In this document: piece by piece, positions 33,502 through 47,446 of the stretch
How positions within the stretch are numbered: position 1 is the first letter of the stretch
Layout: every line of letters starts with the position of its first letter
Assembly: GCA_037179385.1 (NCBI GenBank)
Contig: CM074185.1
Location: forward strand, 54,067,000 to 54,130,999
DNA: 64,000 bases
Direction of reading: 5' to 3'
Source of the DNA: Holothuria scabra
Lineage: Eukaryota > Echinodermata > Holothuroidea > Aspidochirotida > Holothuriidae
Notes under the pieces: model-generated
Database searches by the model: none
Told to the model about the DNA's origin: nothing
Seen by the model: only the letters and a program-made list of their open reading frames with translations
Made by a program: the position numbers and the translations under genes

Positions 33502-34730
33502 CACTCTTAAAACGTTGGGTAAAATATCCGTTGGTTAAAGAAGTTTATGAAATGTGTTGGTTAAACTTTGCCCAACTTTGGGGCTAATTGGTGCAATGTT
33601 TAAACGCTGGACAAAGTTTTTGTTGAGTAAAAGTAATTGCATAAGTGTTGGTCAATCTTTGCTCACATAATGGTTAAATTTCCCCTTCCATGCACGCGTA
33701 TACTGTTATACCCAACTGACTGGTCAAAATGACGATAAGATTTTATTCTACAGTTGAGCAATTTTCCCTTTACCCACTTGTTGGGTACCTTTTTGCCAAT
33801 TTGTTGGGTACATTGTTGGTTGCAGTGTTGTCACCAAACAACAGTGCACTTGACCCGATTTGTTTCACAATTCTTCTCATAATCAGACCATGGTACCATA
33901 ACCTGAAAATTCTCTTTGGCATCTTTTATATTGGCCAAACAGCTAAACTCGTACGTTACTTTAGACCATGAAATCGATCTTTATTTCCATAAAATTCTTT
34001 AAACAGTACTACGAACTAGAACACATTTGTATGAGATTCCATGATTCGTATTTGGCGCAAAACTGCTATCCAATGAGAGTTCAGGATCTGGGATATTCTC
34101 TTTCACGTCCGAATGAGCATTTATATATTATTTTTTGAAACATTTCGGCATAAGAAACCTGTCTCATAACCATGATAATAGTGTATGAGAGCTAGAGCTA
34201 CGGACCAGCTAATTCTCATGCAGCCCTTGTGTTCACATTTATGCATTGATGAAACTACAAGACTTCATCATATCATTTACACACATCATTTTACAGTGCC
34301 TTTTAAAAATGATAGTTTTGGACGTACCTATACGAAACTCAGTGACAAACCAAATAGGTTATTAAGCCAGGGTTTTTTAACCGGGACCGATGGGTTGCCA
34401 TAACCAGGGAGCTGCAGTGGCAGCTCCCTGCCATAACCTACAACCTAACATGTAAAGAAAGCACCAACGTTTAAGGAAAAGATGATTAACATATAACCAA
34501 CATTTGGTTAATGCATTTGCCCAACAGCTTAATAAAAGAAGTGCCCAACAAGTGGGTATGTTTTAAAATGCTAATTTACCAAAGAGTTGGGTAATCTCTT
34601 GCCCAACAGTTGGGTTCAAACTTTACCCAATTTGGTTGGTTAAAGTTTTGCCCAACTGTTTAGGTTGTTGAATAGATGCCCAGTGTTGGTCAAAAAGTTG
34701 GGCAAAATTTGCCCAATTTTTTTAAGAGTG
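33502..34730. mobile_element. TA-flanked CACTCTTAAAA element, 1.23 kb, nested
   Basis: Ends CACTCTTAAAACGTTGGGTAA and TTGCCCAATTTTTTTAAGAGTG are flanked by TA (33500-33501, 34731-34732). Both arms are rich in TTGGGTAAA / GCCCAACTT words. Deleting the element plus one TA gives a sequence that aligns without gaps to the empty paralogous site at about 63680-63705. No transposase ORF. Confidence 0.9.
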
Positions 34731-35839
34731 TATGTGAAACACATTTTGTGCGCACGTTTGAAATCAAGTAATAACTTAAAAATGTCTAGTACTTTCGTTA
34801 AATTAGATAACGTACTATAATCTGCACTGTCGCTTATTGAATTTCATTTCGAAGATGAAACGAACGTCTCGACGACAAACTCGAATGTGACTTTTGTTAG
34901 GTTAAGACCCTTTCTGCCTTTCGGATGGCTGGTTGATTAACTGAAAACAAGGCCATCATACACCGGAGACCATTCTTGCAGGACGATTCCTATACTTTAT
35001 CATACACAAAATATGCCATAAGGGTAAGGTACTGCCTTCTAATAATTCTTCCCTTCCATCCTGAACAAGTAGACCTATTGTCGTGCGTCACTCCTGCCTA
35101 TGACAAGTGCCACTGTAGAACGATTTTTTCCACAAATCCTCTTTTTACTAGTTGGCACTGGCGTCCGGGCGGATTTGAAGTATATCCACTGGGTCCGAAT
35201 TTCATATGTTTCCCACATGATCCATACTTCTGCTCTGAGGTTTAATATTTTGAGAGATTTAATCGTAGTATTTTAATTTGTAATGTACAGATGATTGAAC
35301 AAATACTGCACCATTTTGCATCTAGGCCCCACTGAAATCCGGCAAAAGTGTTTTTTGGTAGTATGTATGTCACTTGCAAAATCTCTACAAAGACTAAAAA
35401 TGACTATTTTGAAATTTTTCATTTTTCCCCAAAAAGGAAAATCCTAAACGCGGGCCTAAAATCAGTTCAAAGTTTTGCCAAACATGGCACCATTTTGCAT
35501 TTAGTAAATCTAACGCAAAGAAAATTTCTCAGAGGGGGACACAACTGCTTTTGGTTTTCCTATGAAAGCTGAAATCTATTCAAATGTTGCCGCATTTGTG
35601 ATCTACGGTACGTCCTCCTGTAGTTTAAAATTATTCCCAAGGGAAAGAGAGAGACCGGTTCCCTTTAGTCCCATCCCCTATAGGCCACAGATTAGAAATG
35701 CCCAGTTTTGGGGTCCCTAAAATGTATGTATTACCATATTTCATAGATTGATTTTTTATTCTCATTTTTTGACAAGTGGGAGACATGAGATTCGTATTTC
35801 AAGGCTGAGTAAATGCAGCTTAAAACGCGTGGGAAGTAT

Positions 35840-37778
35840 CAGTGGCGTAGCTAGGACTTTTCCAGGGGCGGGGCAAAGGTATGAAATTTCCCCCAAACTT
35901 TTCCCGGTCAATGTGTATGTATTTTATATAAAACATGCAAACTTACAAGTATAACAACATTACCATGTCATTTTGTAATGTTACCTGCATTTTAATCTTA
36001 AAGTAAAACATAAAGCAATCGGAAATAACAAAGTATATTATTTTGGTAAACAATATCTGGTTTATTTGTATGTACTAACGCAGTGGCGTACGCAGGATTT
36101 CTCTGAAGGGGGAGGGGCATGCAGTATGGTCTAAGGGGAGGGGTGTCCGGAAATTTTTTGACGTTTTCAAGGAGCCTAGATGCAATATGGTGCAAAATTT
36201 TCGACTTTGACAGGAACAGTGTTAAAAGTTGAATCGTGGTGTTTTATGAGGAAAAAACTGAAACTTTTGTGTCTTGACATGCATTTCCTTATGCCATTTA
36301 TGCTACCTTGCGAAGAAAACCTTGTCATTAAATTTGCACACTTTTAGGAGTCAAAGTAAGAGAGCATTGATCGGTATTTGTGGTTTTTCTTGGCCACAAA
36401 ATGTTATTTTGTCATAAAGTTTATCTAAGCGGAGCGCCACTATTGGTTGCGGAGCGTAGAGAAAATTTGGAAAAATCAGACCCTTCAGAGGGCCGGAAAT
36501 AGCATTTTCCAGGCTAATACGAAGAATCTAGCCAGTCGCTTTCTTCTTTTGTCGTTTGAAATTAAAAATGCTCACTTCAATATATGTTTGCAAACTGCAA
36601 AGTGATCAGAGAGTTAAGAGCTTATTTTACCCCAAAAATGTAATTTTGCCCAAAAGACCGAGCGAAGCGCCACCATTGGTTGGCGCGGAGCGTAAAGAAA
36701 ATTTCGAAAAATCAGACCCCTCAGATGGTCAAAATAGCGTACTTATGCTTGTAAAGAGAATCTAAACATGTAGTCTTTTTTATCGATGCCACTAGTGGGA
36801 AACAGAGAGTCTACCTTTTTAAGTAAAAATTGGAATTTGACAGAAGTTGCCTAGGTCAATTTGTAAAAAGTTGGCATTACTGAAAGACCTTGCAGGGACA
36901 ATCCTTCCCCTTTGAAAATTTCTGAAAATTGGGTGTCCCTATAAGCAATCTGGTGCCACATATGCTATCTTTTGAAGTAAAATCTGCGTTAACAAAGTTA
37001 GAGTATGTATTTTTAAGAACAAAGAAAAAATGGCATCTGTGAGGGGGGGGGGGGATGGCCCAATGGTCTCCCCTTCGCACGCCACTAAGGAGGCCTAATA
37101 GTGGCTCGATCACACAGGATATCCTTTTAGAAAAGCAGTCTGTTGAGTGTAGTAGGCTACAAGGTACTCATTGTCCATTTATTGTTACACTCAAAGTGAG
37201 CAGAAAGCTATTTTCCCGAACTAGCTTGTATGCCTCCAAGGATTAGGCTAAGTAACAAAATCTAAGTGTCTCAATGGATCCCACTAATTTTAATTTCTAG
37301 TTTATCGTTGGCCATGGAATGTTTCAGCCCCATCCATCGTTATGTACACAGAGTAAAATCGTACAGCTACTGCTAGCTTGTAGAAGAACATAACAACCTT
37401 GGGGTCTACGGTAGTGACTTGTCAGTTTTCACATCCTTTTACTGAATTCCCAAAGTATCACCTGAATAACAGGTTCCTGTGCACTGAAATGCACTGATCA
37501 TAACCCCCGTACATACACAAGCACAAGAAAACATTCAATCTGCTACGCGGAGAGGATTTTTCAGTGGAACGCAAATTGGGCCGGTTCATGCGACACTGAC
37601 GAGATCTGAGTTAATTTGTTGCATGAAAATACGAATTATGTAAGAGAAATGTCTCACAATTTCTTATTCTAAAAAAAATTTTGAGAAATTTTTGTAATAA
37701 TAAGAAGATTCATCAAATTTCCCCATTTTCATGAAATTTCCCCAAAGTTGCCCCCTGCCCCCAGTAGCTACGCCACTG
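35840..37778. mobile_element. Nested hAT-like element, CAGTGGCGTAGCTA ends
   Basis: Identical 14-bp inverted ends (CAGTGGCGTAGCTA) lie at 35840 and 37778. The flanking octamers are GGAAGTAT (35832-35839) and GGAAGTAC (37779-37786), matching at 7 of 8. It lies inside the 33326-37954 element and carries a further CAGTGGCGTA-ended segment (36081-37086). Confidence 0.85.
36081..37086. mobile_element. Third-level hAT-like segment, CAGTGGCGTACGCAGG end
   Basis: The left end CAGTGGCGTACGCAGG (36081) and a right end complementary to AGTGGCGTGCGAAG (37073-37086) bracket modules with GGAAATAGCATTTTCCAGG and GCGCCACCATTGGTTGGCGC. The flanks (TACTAACG, AAGGAGGC) do not match as an 8-bp duplication, so one boundary may be damaged. 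A truncated relative lies at 13373-13830. Confidence 0.55.
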
Positions 37779-37954
37779 GGAAGTACCGTTTCCGGCCAAC
37801 TAAAGGGTTTGCAAAGTCCGAAATTTTCATGTACGCTCCGCGCCAACTGATGGTGGCGCTCCGCTTAGATAGTGTTGTCACGCCTGACCCTCGGAGGTAC
37901 CAGGCCCCCCACTTTGTTGCCCCCCCTAAAAATTCGATCCTGGCTACGCCATTG

Positions 37955-38330
37955 AAGTTGTCCCATCTTTTCTCTACTTTTCATTCAGTTTCATTATTGA
38001 GATGTTTTAAACGTTAAATTTTTTCGTTCGCCCTCCCCATCATAGACAAGGGCTGAATTCACATCGTATGAAAAGCCCCCTAGCTTTCGGAAAAGAAGAT
38101 CTGGGGCACCAAGGAGGGAGCCCCTGAAGAACCTCAATTTTAAGTAATCCATTCTCCCTCCCCGGCCGCACCCTCTGTATTTACGATTCCGGCCGACTAT
38201 AGTCATATGGAGTAAGGATATAATTGAAGAAAGTCAAATTGTGATATTTGTGTTCTGTTAAGTGTCCATCTTAATTAATTTAAAGTTGAAGATAAAATGA
38301 ATCCCTTGTATGCCTAGAAATTTCGTTTCG
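37955..38330. repeat. Continuation of tandem-repeat unit 3 and flank
   Basis: TCTACTTTTCATTCAGTTTCATTATTGAGATG continues the unit interrupted at 33325 (compare 32940-32970 and 33140-33165). No gene is seen. Confidence 0.55.
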
Positions 38331-38477
38331 CCCATTGGACCCTTTGCCACTGGACCCCACCAGGGGCCCTAAAGCGGGCCCCTGGACCCCACGCCGTTAG
38401 AGGGAGCGCTCCGCGATCCCGCGGCGCCTTCGGAACTTGCCTCCACCCCCACTTTCAGAGATTAAGTCCCGCCCCTG
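38331..38477. mobile_element. hAT-like right end, CAGGGGCGG family
   Basis: ACTGGACCCCACCAGGGGCC and TAAAGCGGGCCCCTGGACCCC are shared with 20400-20480. The segment ends in CCCGCCCCTG at 38477. The left end is missing. Confidence 0.5.
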
Positions 38478-41003
38478 GTTCTCACTCTCACTGCATGTAT
38501 TTGTATTTTGTTTCAGATATTTTTCCAGACCATAAAAGTGCCATGTCAAGAATCGAGGTTTTTGTTCCCTTTTAACAAGTAAAGGACATGATGATAGTCA
38601 TCGATGCGATGATATGAAACATGATTTTGAGGGAAATTTCTTTAATGGTTTAAAATTAAAGTAACTTCATAATGAAACATTTGGTGAAGGGAACGCTAAT
38701 CTTTTGTTCAAAAATTTAAAAGATCACACAAGGGTGAAGTGTAAAACGTTCAAATGTATCGAGCAGTTTCTTTTCCCTTAACCTTCCTTTGAGTTTGACA
38801 TGTTTATTTTGCCGATATCTTAAAATGCCTTGGCGAAGAGGAACATACACTGAGCGATCATTTTTTTTATATTTCAGGCAGGGCTCTGGAAAATTATGGT
38901 AGGCATTTGAGTCTTAAGAAACTGACATGTTTTAATTACACCGAAAGCCCTTACCTGCTTACGCGTGCCCGAATTCGTTCAAGAATTTGACCAAAGAATA
39001 CAAATTGCGATTTAAAAATAATAGTTCGGTACAAGTATACCACCTTAGATATCACTGCCGTATCATGCACCTACATTACTTTGCTATAGGGGTCGACTTG
39101 ACTGTCCTCATCACAATCTAAACATTCAGTGCCGGCGTATGTATATAATAAAGCCTACTAACTGAAGAAGTTGAAAAGACTTCTTAATTTATCATTGAAG
39201 CCTCCCAAAGAAAGGATAATTATATTAACTAGATATCTTCCCCCTTAAAACGTACATTGTAATGGTCAGGTGGAAAATTTGAACAAAGCTGACAAATCCG
39301 GGTTCCTTGATTAAAGCGTTCACGTTTAGGTGATAGAGTAACTTGAAACACGCCGTTTAGGCCCTTGTTAGACTGACTAAACGCGATCACTGCATCGCAT
39401 GCGAATATAGGCTAGCGCTGTCTAAATGTTCGCAAAACATGTCATGTATTTTACATTAAGAATAAGCCTATAGTGGATTTTTATATTTGGAAACGGCTTG
39501 TTTTAGATGGTAAAGATAGCATAAATATGTTTTCTTCTGAGGTTGCGATACCTGCATCAACGCCGTTTCGAAGCAAAATGGCCACCGGCCCACCGTTGGC
39601 CTTCTAGTATGTTACACTAATTACACAGGCTCTGCATACACGTGCATACATGGGTAAGTTTACCTTGGAACTTTTATTTCTTTTGGTTTATTGCAAAATT
39701 ATCGCTTCCGAGGGCCTATAAAAATAACAGAAATACATATACCACGAAATGTTAAAAAAAAAAAAAGTTTTTCAGCTTATTTCGGTGAAAGTATTTACGA
39801 CTGCATACAGACTCGTGTACTTTCTACAAAATCGTGCACTCTAAATATCATGTGACCGTCCATTTCCATTTCAGAAAAGAAAAACAGTGCGAAAGTAACA
39901 AGGTTCATTTCAATTTTCAGTCTTGAGCATGTGTGCATGGCACCTATAGTTGTTTTTCATGAATAATAATAAAACAAGCAGTCTGTCAGTGGTTCATACC
40001 CCTGTCTGATGCGTCATTACGAGGATAGAGCTGAAATTTCATTTAGTAACCCGAATTCAACATCTGCAAAGAACACTACCAAAGAAGCTGAATCATGCTG
40101 TTCTTCTTAGTATGTTAGAGCCGCTTATACCACGTCTACACGATCATATAATTGTTCATGAACATTCTCATACAACCGTTTGAACACTTGTTGCGAAGAT
40201 GTAAAATGCAGCTAAAACTTTGACCACCTAGGGTACCTTCATAGATGTTGAACATTGTTAAAATTTGGTTTGAGAGCAGTCACATGATCATACATTTGCC
40301 GGTTAGCATCATCTTACACATGTACGATGATGTTTTGACCAAATGTAGGCTATGGTCCGGTAGACTCTGCTTTATAAACTCGAACTGACTCGACTTGAGC
40401 TGAGGAAAGGCTCTACATGAATCGACACTCGACACCTAGAATTTTTTGTGATAATTCAAATTGTATCTACAGAATCTCGGAACACATCGAGCACATTTGC
40501 CCATGCAATATGTGCAAGACAAACTATACCCTCGTCCAATTTTATGAAGGAAATATTCTAGACATATTTCACCACGACCCATTCATGGGAGACACATACA
40601 ACAGTAGACCAAACCATTCCAAAAGAGCGAATCGCCCCAAAATATTTGGAAAAAATTAAGTGAATCTAAAGGATCTCGGAATATATCTCAGTAAACATCG
40701 CCCTATACATTTTGCACATGCAAAATATATATTAGGAAATGCCTTCGTTCACACTTATTGTTGTGCGTGTGACAGGGTGGATGTACATCACATAACTTAC
40801 TTATCCATTTTGGTAGGACTAAATCCTGTCCAGGATCGCCGGCTGTGGGCTGAACAAAAATGAATTTGGAAATGTTCTTGTAGAATTCTCCATCTTATGC
40901 AATACCTAACTCTGCTGTTAAAATAGGTACTTCCTCTTAACACTTCAAAATAATAAACACCATCATCAGATTTAAAGAAATAGAGGACGTCTTCACAGTT
41001 AAA
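38478..41003. other. No gene recognised
   Basis: The longest stretch without a recognised repeat or exon. Two short related segments near 40480-40540 and 40680-40730 (CCATGCAA.ATGTGCAAGA-like) are too weak to name. Confidence 0.4.
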
Positions 41004-41285
41004 GGTGAAGTTTAAGCAAAAATCTGATTTTCATGCGTGAAAAAGGAACCGAAGCTACACAGTGTGGTGGAATTTTCATTTTAAATCGGACATGTATTTC
41101 TTGAGATATCAGTAAATGAAGTCAGTATATTTGTGTTTCAAAATGAGTTTGACGGCAACAGAGCTTATATCACTTCCTCACATTGACAAGAAATACTTTG
41201 TTTCCCTTTGTTATATCAAACTGTTGTGTTGACCTTGACATTAATAGGTATAGGACCTCCCTGTAGGGGATTCAAAGTTCATTAA
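41004..41285. repeat. 28-kb-type repeat, left part
   Basis: It matches 28112-28390 (CGGACATGTATTTCTTGAGA, TCAGTAAATGAAGTCAGTA, ACTTTGTTTCCCTTTGTT). It is interrupted at TTAA 41282-41285 by the next element and resumes at 42780. Confidence 0.75.
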
Positions 41286-42775
41286 AGAGCCCATGAAATG
41301 ACCCAATGACAACGATTTGGAGTCATTCTCTGACACCATCTATTAACAAAAAAGCATTTATTTTAAAAAATTCTGCCCCACAAAAGAGAAATGCTCAAGT
41401 GAAGTGGTACCCCTCTCAGCACAACAGCTGAAAAATGTAAAAAATGTAAAAGTGCATTGAACCAAGAATGACATCATCACAGGAACCAAACTTCACAGTG
41501 TGTATGTTATTATGCTATGTTTAAGTAACATTTTGATCACAGATTTCGTAGCATGAGACTGGCCAAATAATTTCTAAATTATATCTGAAGAATGTCCCAG
41601 AATAAAGCCAAAAATATATCAATCAAAATTTGAAATTCTCACTCCCAATTCCTCAAAAGAGGAATTTTGTCATTATTCACTCAAGCTGTCCCATTCCATC
41701 ATGTTAGGCCTATCCGTTTGAATTTTTGGTTCCGCAATCTAGTCGATCTATGACTAGACAGCAATTCTTTCAACCAGAAGAGAGAAAATATTTCAACTCA
41801 CATACAGTCAGATTGTTGTATAAGAAGACTGATATCTCACCCGGATTCCTTTGAAAGACATCCCTTCCAAGTACATTTGTCACAAACATTAATGTGGAAA
41901 TCATACAATGGATCTTGTACTAGCATAGACTTCAAAATGCACGGAGTTGAAATAGTAACTTCATAACAACTTTTGATAAAAATACAGAATACTTCCTTAA
42001 ATAACCAAAATATCAGCTAGTCTCCTTTCCCACTATAATCACTGTTCCTTTTCTTTGAACCAAGTCAAATTGCAGCATTAGCACATGCATCCAAAACAAC
42101 ACAGAACTTGTTGGTAGTATTTAAGCCACTGTGCAGAATGGTATACAGTATTGCATATGGGCCTGTGTAATGAGAGAATCACTGCTTCCTCCCCAATAAA
42201 AATAATCATTACATAACACTGGAGGACAAATGGATGCAGTTACATCCCCCAGGAGCCTGAGGTATTTTTCTGTGTGTATAACCTCTTACCAGGGAACTTC
42301 CAAACACTTGTATGATGTATACCAAACAATTTTCTCTGCAAGTTGGCTCAAGGAATATTGAGAAGTCACAAAACTCCATCTGCTGAACAGGGGTATTCCT
42401 AGGTGTTGAACCCCCCCCTTTCACTAGTTTTGTGAAGCAAACATAGGTTTAGGTTTCGTAATGATAATTTGTTGATTATATCAATCATTTTAGGCCATCT
42501 ATACATGGTAAGATTCTACTGTATAACATCTACAGAGCAGGGTATACTCCAAGTACACTATAGTACACACAATGTGAAGTTGGGGTCCTGTGATGATGTC
42601 ATTCTTGGTTCAATGCACTTTTACATTTTTCAGCTGTTGTGCTGGAAGGGATACCATTTCACTTGAGCATTTCTCTTTCGTGGGGTGGGATTTTTTAAAA
42701 TAAATGCTATTTTTGTTGATAGATAGTGTCAGAGAATGACCCCATATCATTGTTACTAAGTCATTTCTGGGCTCT
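41286..42775. mobile_element. TTAA-flanked element with ~190-bp inverted ends
   Basis: The element begins AGAGCCCATGAAATGACCCA and ends TCATTTCTGGGCTCT. The inverted similarity extends inward for about 190 bp on each side (GTCATTCTCTGACACCATCT, GAGAAATGCTCAAGTGAA, GGTACCCC / GGTATCCC). TTAA flanks both ends (41282-41285, 42776-42779). The paralogous repeat at 28387-28390 has a single TTAA at this point. This fits a Kolobok-type or piggyBac-type TTAA element. There is no transposase ORF. Confidence 0.85.
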
Positions 42776-43035
42776 TTAAGTTCTCATACCACTTATGAAA
42801 TTGAATTTAAGAATATGGGATTTTTTGAGGAGGAACTAAAATTTAAATTTTAAAGAAAAACATAAGACTGTGAACTAATGTGGGGATATGATGTGATATG
42901 TGCTCGCTTCGATATCACTTTTTGTTTTTTGGAAATTGTTAAAACTTTATGCGCTCATATCTTGAGAACCACACATCGGATTTCAATAAAGGTTTCACCA
43001 AAAAGCTAAAAAAGCACCCCTCTAGCAAACAGTAC
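42776..43035. repeat. 28-kb-type repeat, right part
   Basis: TATGGGATTTTTTGAGGAGGAAC, TGTGGGGATATGATGTGATATG, ACCACACATCGGATTTCAA and GCACCCCTCTAGCAAAC parallel 28428-28655. Confidence 0.75.
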
Positions 43036-43046
43036 CAAATCGTGTT

Positions 43047-43484
43047 GTGACGCCCATTATTATGAAAAGATCTCACAAACTCGAAAGTGCCCAGATCACC
43101 AGACATATGCATTTTAAGTTCCCCATCATAGTCACTTGTTTCAATGAATTATTGCAAAGAAGTGGCGTTGAGTGCAATCCCCAGATTGCAAAAAGTCATG
43201 ATTCTCAACAACTCGTGGAAAGTCGCACATTTTTCCAGCAAATTCTCAACATTTCGGAGTCGCACATCATTCTTGGCAAATCGTGGGAAATCTTGTTGAA
43301 AATTCGTGTAATAGGCACCTGCCTTATGGAAACAATCACTCAGTCTGCGTATAGGCCTGTGTCTGTTACCAATCGGGGTAAAATAATATCAGTAGTGCGT
43401 TCTGTTTTCGAGAACTCTGCCTACAATCTGCAATCACTTGGAAGATGCTGAAAAGAAAATCAAATTTTTCGTTCAAGGCTTCTT
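43047..43484. other. No gene recognised; one 134-codon ORF
   Basis: The plus-strand ORF 43047-43451 is open but contains no recognisable domain and no splice context. It starts at the edge of a repeat. Chance is the simplest explanation. Confidence 0.3.
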
Positions 43485-43488
43485 TTAA

Positions 43489-43739
43489 CCCTTTACCGTT
43501 GTGCTCCGATCGGGGCATATTTGCGCGCCTCGGGAGTGGGCGGAAAAGCGGACGTAGCCCGCCCCGCATCGGCTTCCGTGGGCCATTGACCCGGTGACCT
43601 TAAACTATTGTCTCTCTCGCTGTTGTGGCCGAATTTTCGGGTAGCTACTCGCAGTTTCGAACTCTGCGTGAAACAGTAAAGACGTGTGACAGCCGAGCTC
43701 TCCGCATGGGTCCAAAAGGACCCAAACAACGGTAAAGGG
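43489..43739. mobile_element. piggyBac-like MITE, 251 bp
   Basis: Perfect inverted ends CCCTTTACCGTTG and CAACGGTAAAGGG are flanked by TTAA (43485-43488 and 43740-43743). A CCC start with TTAA duplication is the piggyBac signature. The interior is GC-richer than its surroundings (GCGCGCCTCGGGAGTGGGCGG). No transposase. Confidence 0.9.
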
Positions 43740-43743
43740 TTAA

Positions 43744-45897
<2,154 letters not shown>

Positions 45898-45912
45898 CAT
45901 TATATAATATAT
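45898..45912. other. Axis of the inverted retroelement pair
   Basis: The AT-rich junction TTATATAATATATAG separates the 5' ends of two oppositely oriented copies. Confidence 0.6.
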
Positions 45913-46671
45913 AGTGAACTTCTTAGACCTTACCCTTGATCTTAGCACAAGCACATACAAGCCATACATGAAACCAAACAACACCCCTCTCTATGTGCAC
46001 AAACAGAGCAACCACCCCCCCCCACTTATCATAAAGAACATTCCAGAAAGCATCAACCGGAGACTATCCAACATTTCTTCCGACGAAAACACATTCAACA
46101 CATCATCGACCGTATACCAAGAAGCATTACAAAGAAGTGGCTATGGGTACAACCTAAAGTACTAAAGGATACAAATGTAGAACGCTCCGTAAAATGGAAA
46201 CTCATGAACAAAGCTCGAACATACTCCACATCATCTAAAACTTGTAATCTCTGTCTGGAAGAAAAGTTCTTCATTATACTCAAACCTTCCTTAGCAACTC
46301 TAAATAAAAGAAACGAACTGATAAGCTCTTGTAGACACAGGAACAAACATCTGCTGTGTAATTATTCTAAAAGGTAATGTATCTTGGCTCGCTGTACACC
46401 GTTCTTGCCTGTTCACAACGAACACGGAACGAACACGTGCTTAAAAACGGACACGTTCAAAAGCAGCGAACACATACGTATTTAACGTTATTGACATCAT
46501 TCTACTTCAGGCTTCTGAGGAGTGAGGACCTACAATATTGGCCCTTACGAAACAGTTCTGTAAAGCTATGTTGTAAGAACTTATTGCAACCTTTTCAATA
46601 TTACAGCTCCCTTCACAGGGTTGGGCACTTTACCATTGCCTGGTTGACATTATTAATTTTTACTATTACGG

Positions 46672-46672
<1 letters not shown>
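45913..46672 (+). pseudogene. Penelope-like element (YRDDG type), plus copy with internal deletion
   Basis: The frame from 45914 gives [56 protein letters not shown] and [13 protein letters not shown], then stops. At about 46163 the sequence jumps to the late GIY-YIG region (VEHSVKWKLMNKARTYS, CNLCLEEKFF, KRNELISSCRH). The Cys cluster and GIY-YIG core are deleted, and a two-base AC microhomology lies at the join. The 3' untranslated part (46376-46600) is the inverse of 44500-44720. It ends next to (TA)n at 46673, with about 65 extra bases before the microsatellite. It is inactive. Confidence 0.8.

Positions 46673-46759
<87 letters not shown>
46673..46759. repeat. (TA)n microsatellite, ~87 bp
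   Basis: TA dinucleotides at the 3' end of the plus copy. With 44391-44492 they bracket the inverted pair. Confidence 0.98.
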
Positions 46760-46762
<3 letters not shown>

Positions 46763-47446
46763 GCATGCTTCCGCCACCTCATTTTTCATTTCGGGATGTC
46801 TTCCCGTAGCCCTCCGCTTCCTTCGCCTAAGGGCTGATAAAATCAGTTTCGAGATTAGCCAAACAAAGCAAAACGGGAGAGGCAGAATAGATCCAGCAGA
46901 GATATCTAGCCTATTAATACAGCCAAAGTTATTCTTGAGGGAGAGAGAGAGAGAGATTAACACAATTCACAACGATTCACCAGACCGTCCAGTCTGTACC
47001 AGTATTACTCTGCACGTGCATTTCGCGTCACATTAAACGGTCTTGCATTGTTTACATTCATCGAGAGCCTAGCCAGCCGTTAGACCGTACGTCGACGATT
47101 CATGATCATTTTGGAAGTTCTCAGACTTCGCCTTCGCAGGAATTTAGCTTAACCACCACAGCCTACCACAATAATATACGACTTCTTAACACAATTAAGC
47201 GTCAAGAGTCAAGACTAGAGTTGCATATAGTGAGTAAACACTGTAAATTTAGGCCTTAGCTGATAAAATATTTAGTCATTGTACGAATTAAGGAGAGACT
47301 TGATTCAATGATACTAATTAAGTTGTTGAATTTTAATTTCATTCTTCAACGTTTTATTTTTCGCTGTTACTGGTTTGACTGCATATCGAGCCGTAACAAT
47401 ACATGCACAGGCACATGCACAGATATAGGCTCCGTTGTCTATATTA
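46760..47446. other. No gene recognised
   Basis: Contains a short (AG)n near 46938. No exon is seen. Confidence 0.4.

Larger units (their letters stand above)
33326..37954. mobile_element. Outer hAT-like element containing other transposons
   Basis: The left end is CAGTGGCGTAGCCAAGGGGG (33326) and the right end TGGCTACGCCATTG (37954); the ends match at 12 of 13 positions. Flanking octamers AAGTGGCC (33318-33325) and AAGTTGTC (37955-37962) match at 6 of 8, and the host tandem repeat continues across the junction. The left arm (33326-33500 and 34733-34990) is paralogous to 63451-64000. It contains the 33502-34730 MITE and the 35840-37778 element. No transposase. Confidence 0.7.

Noticed and set aside
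19941..38477. A single 18.5-kb hAT element from CAGGGGCGG (19941) to CCGCCCCTG (38477)
   Set aside because: The flanking octamers do not match and independent complete elements lie between. The ends belong to two separate related copies.
43047..43451. 134-codon ORF as a gene
   Set aside because: No recognisable motif, and it begins at a repeat edge.
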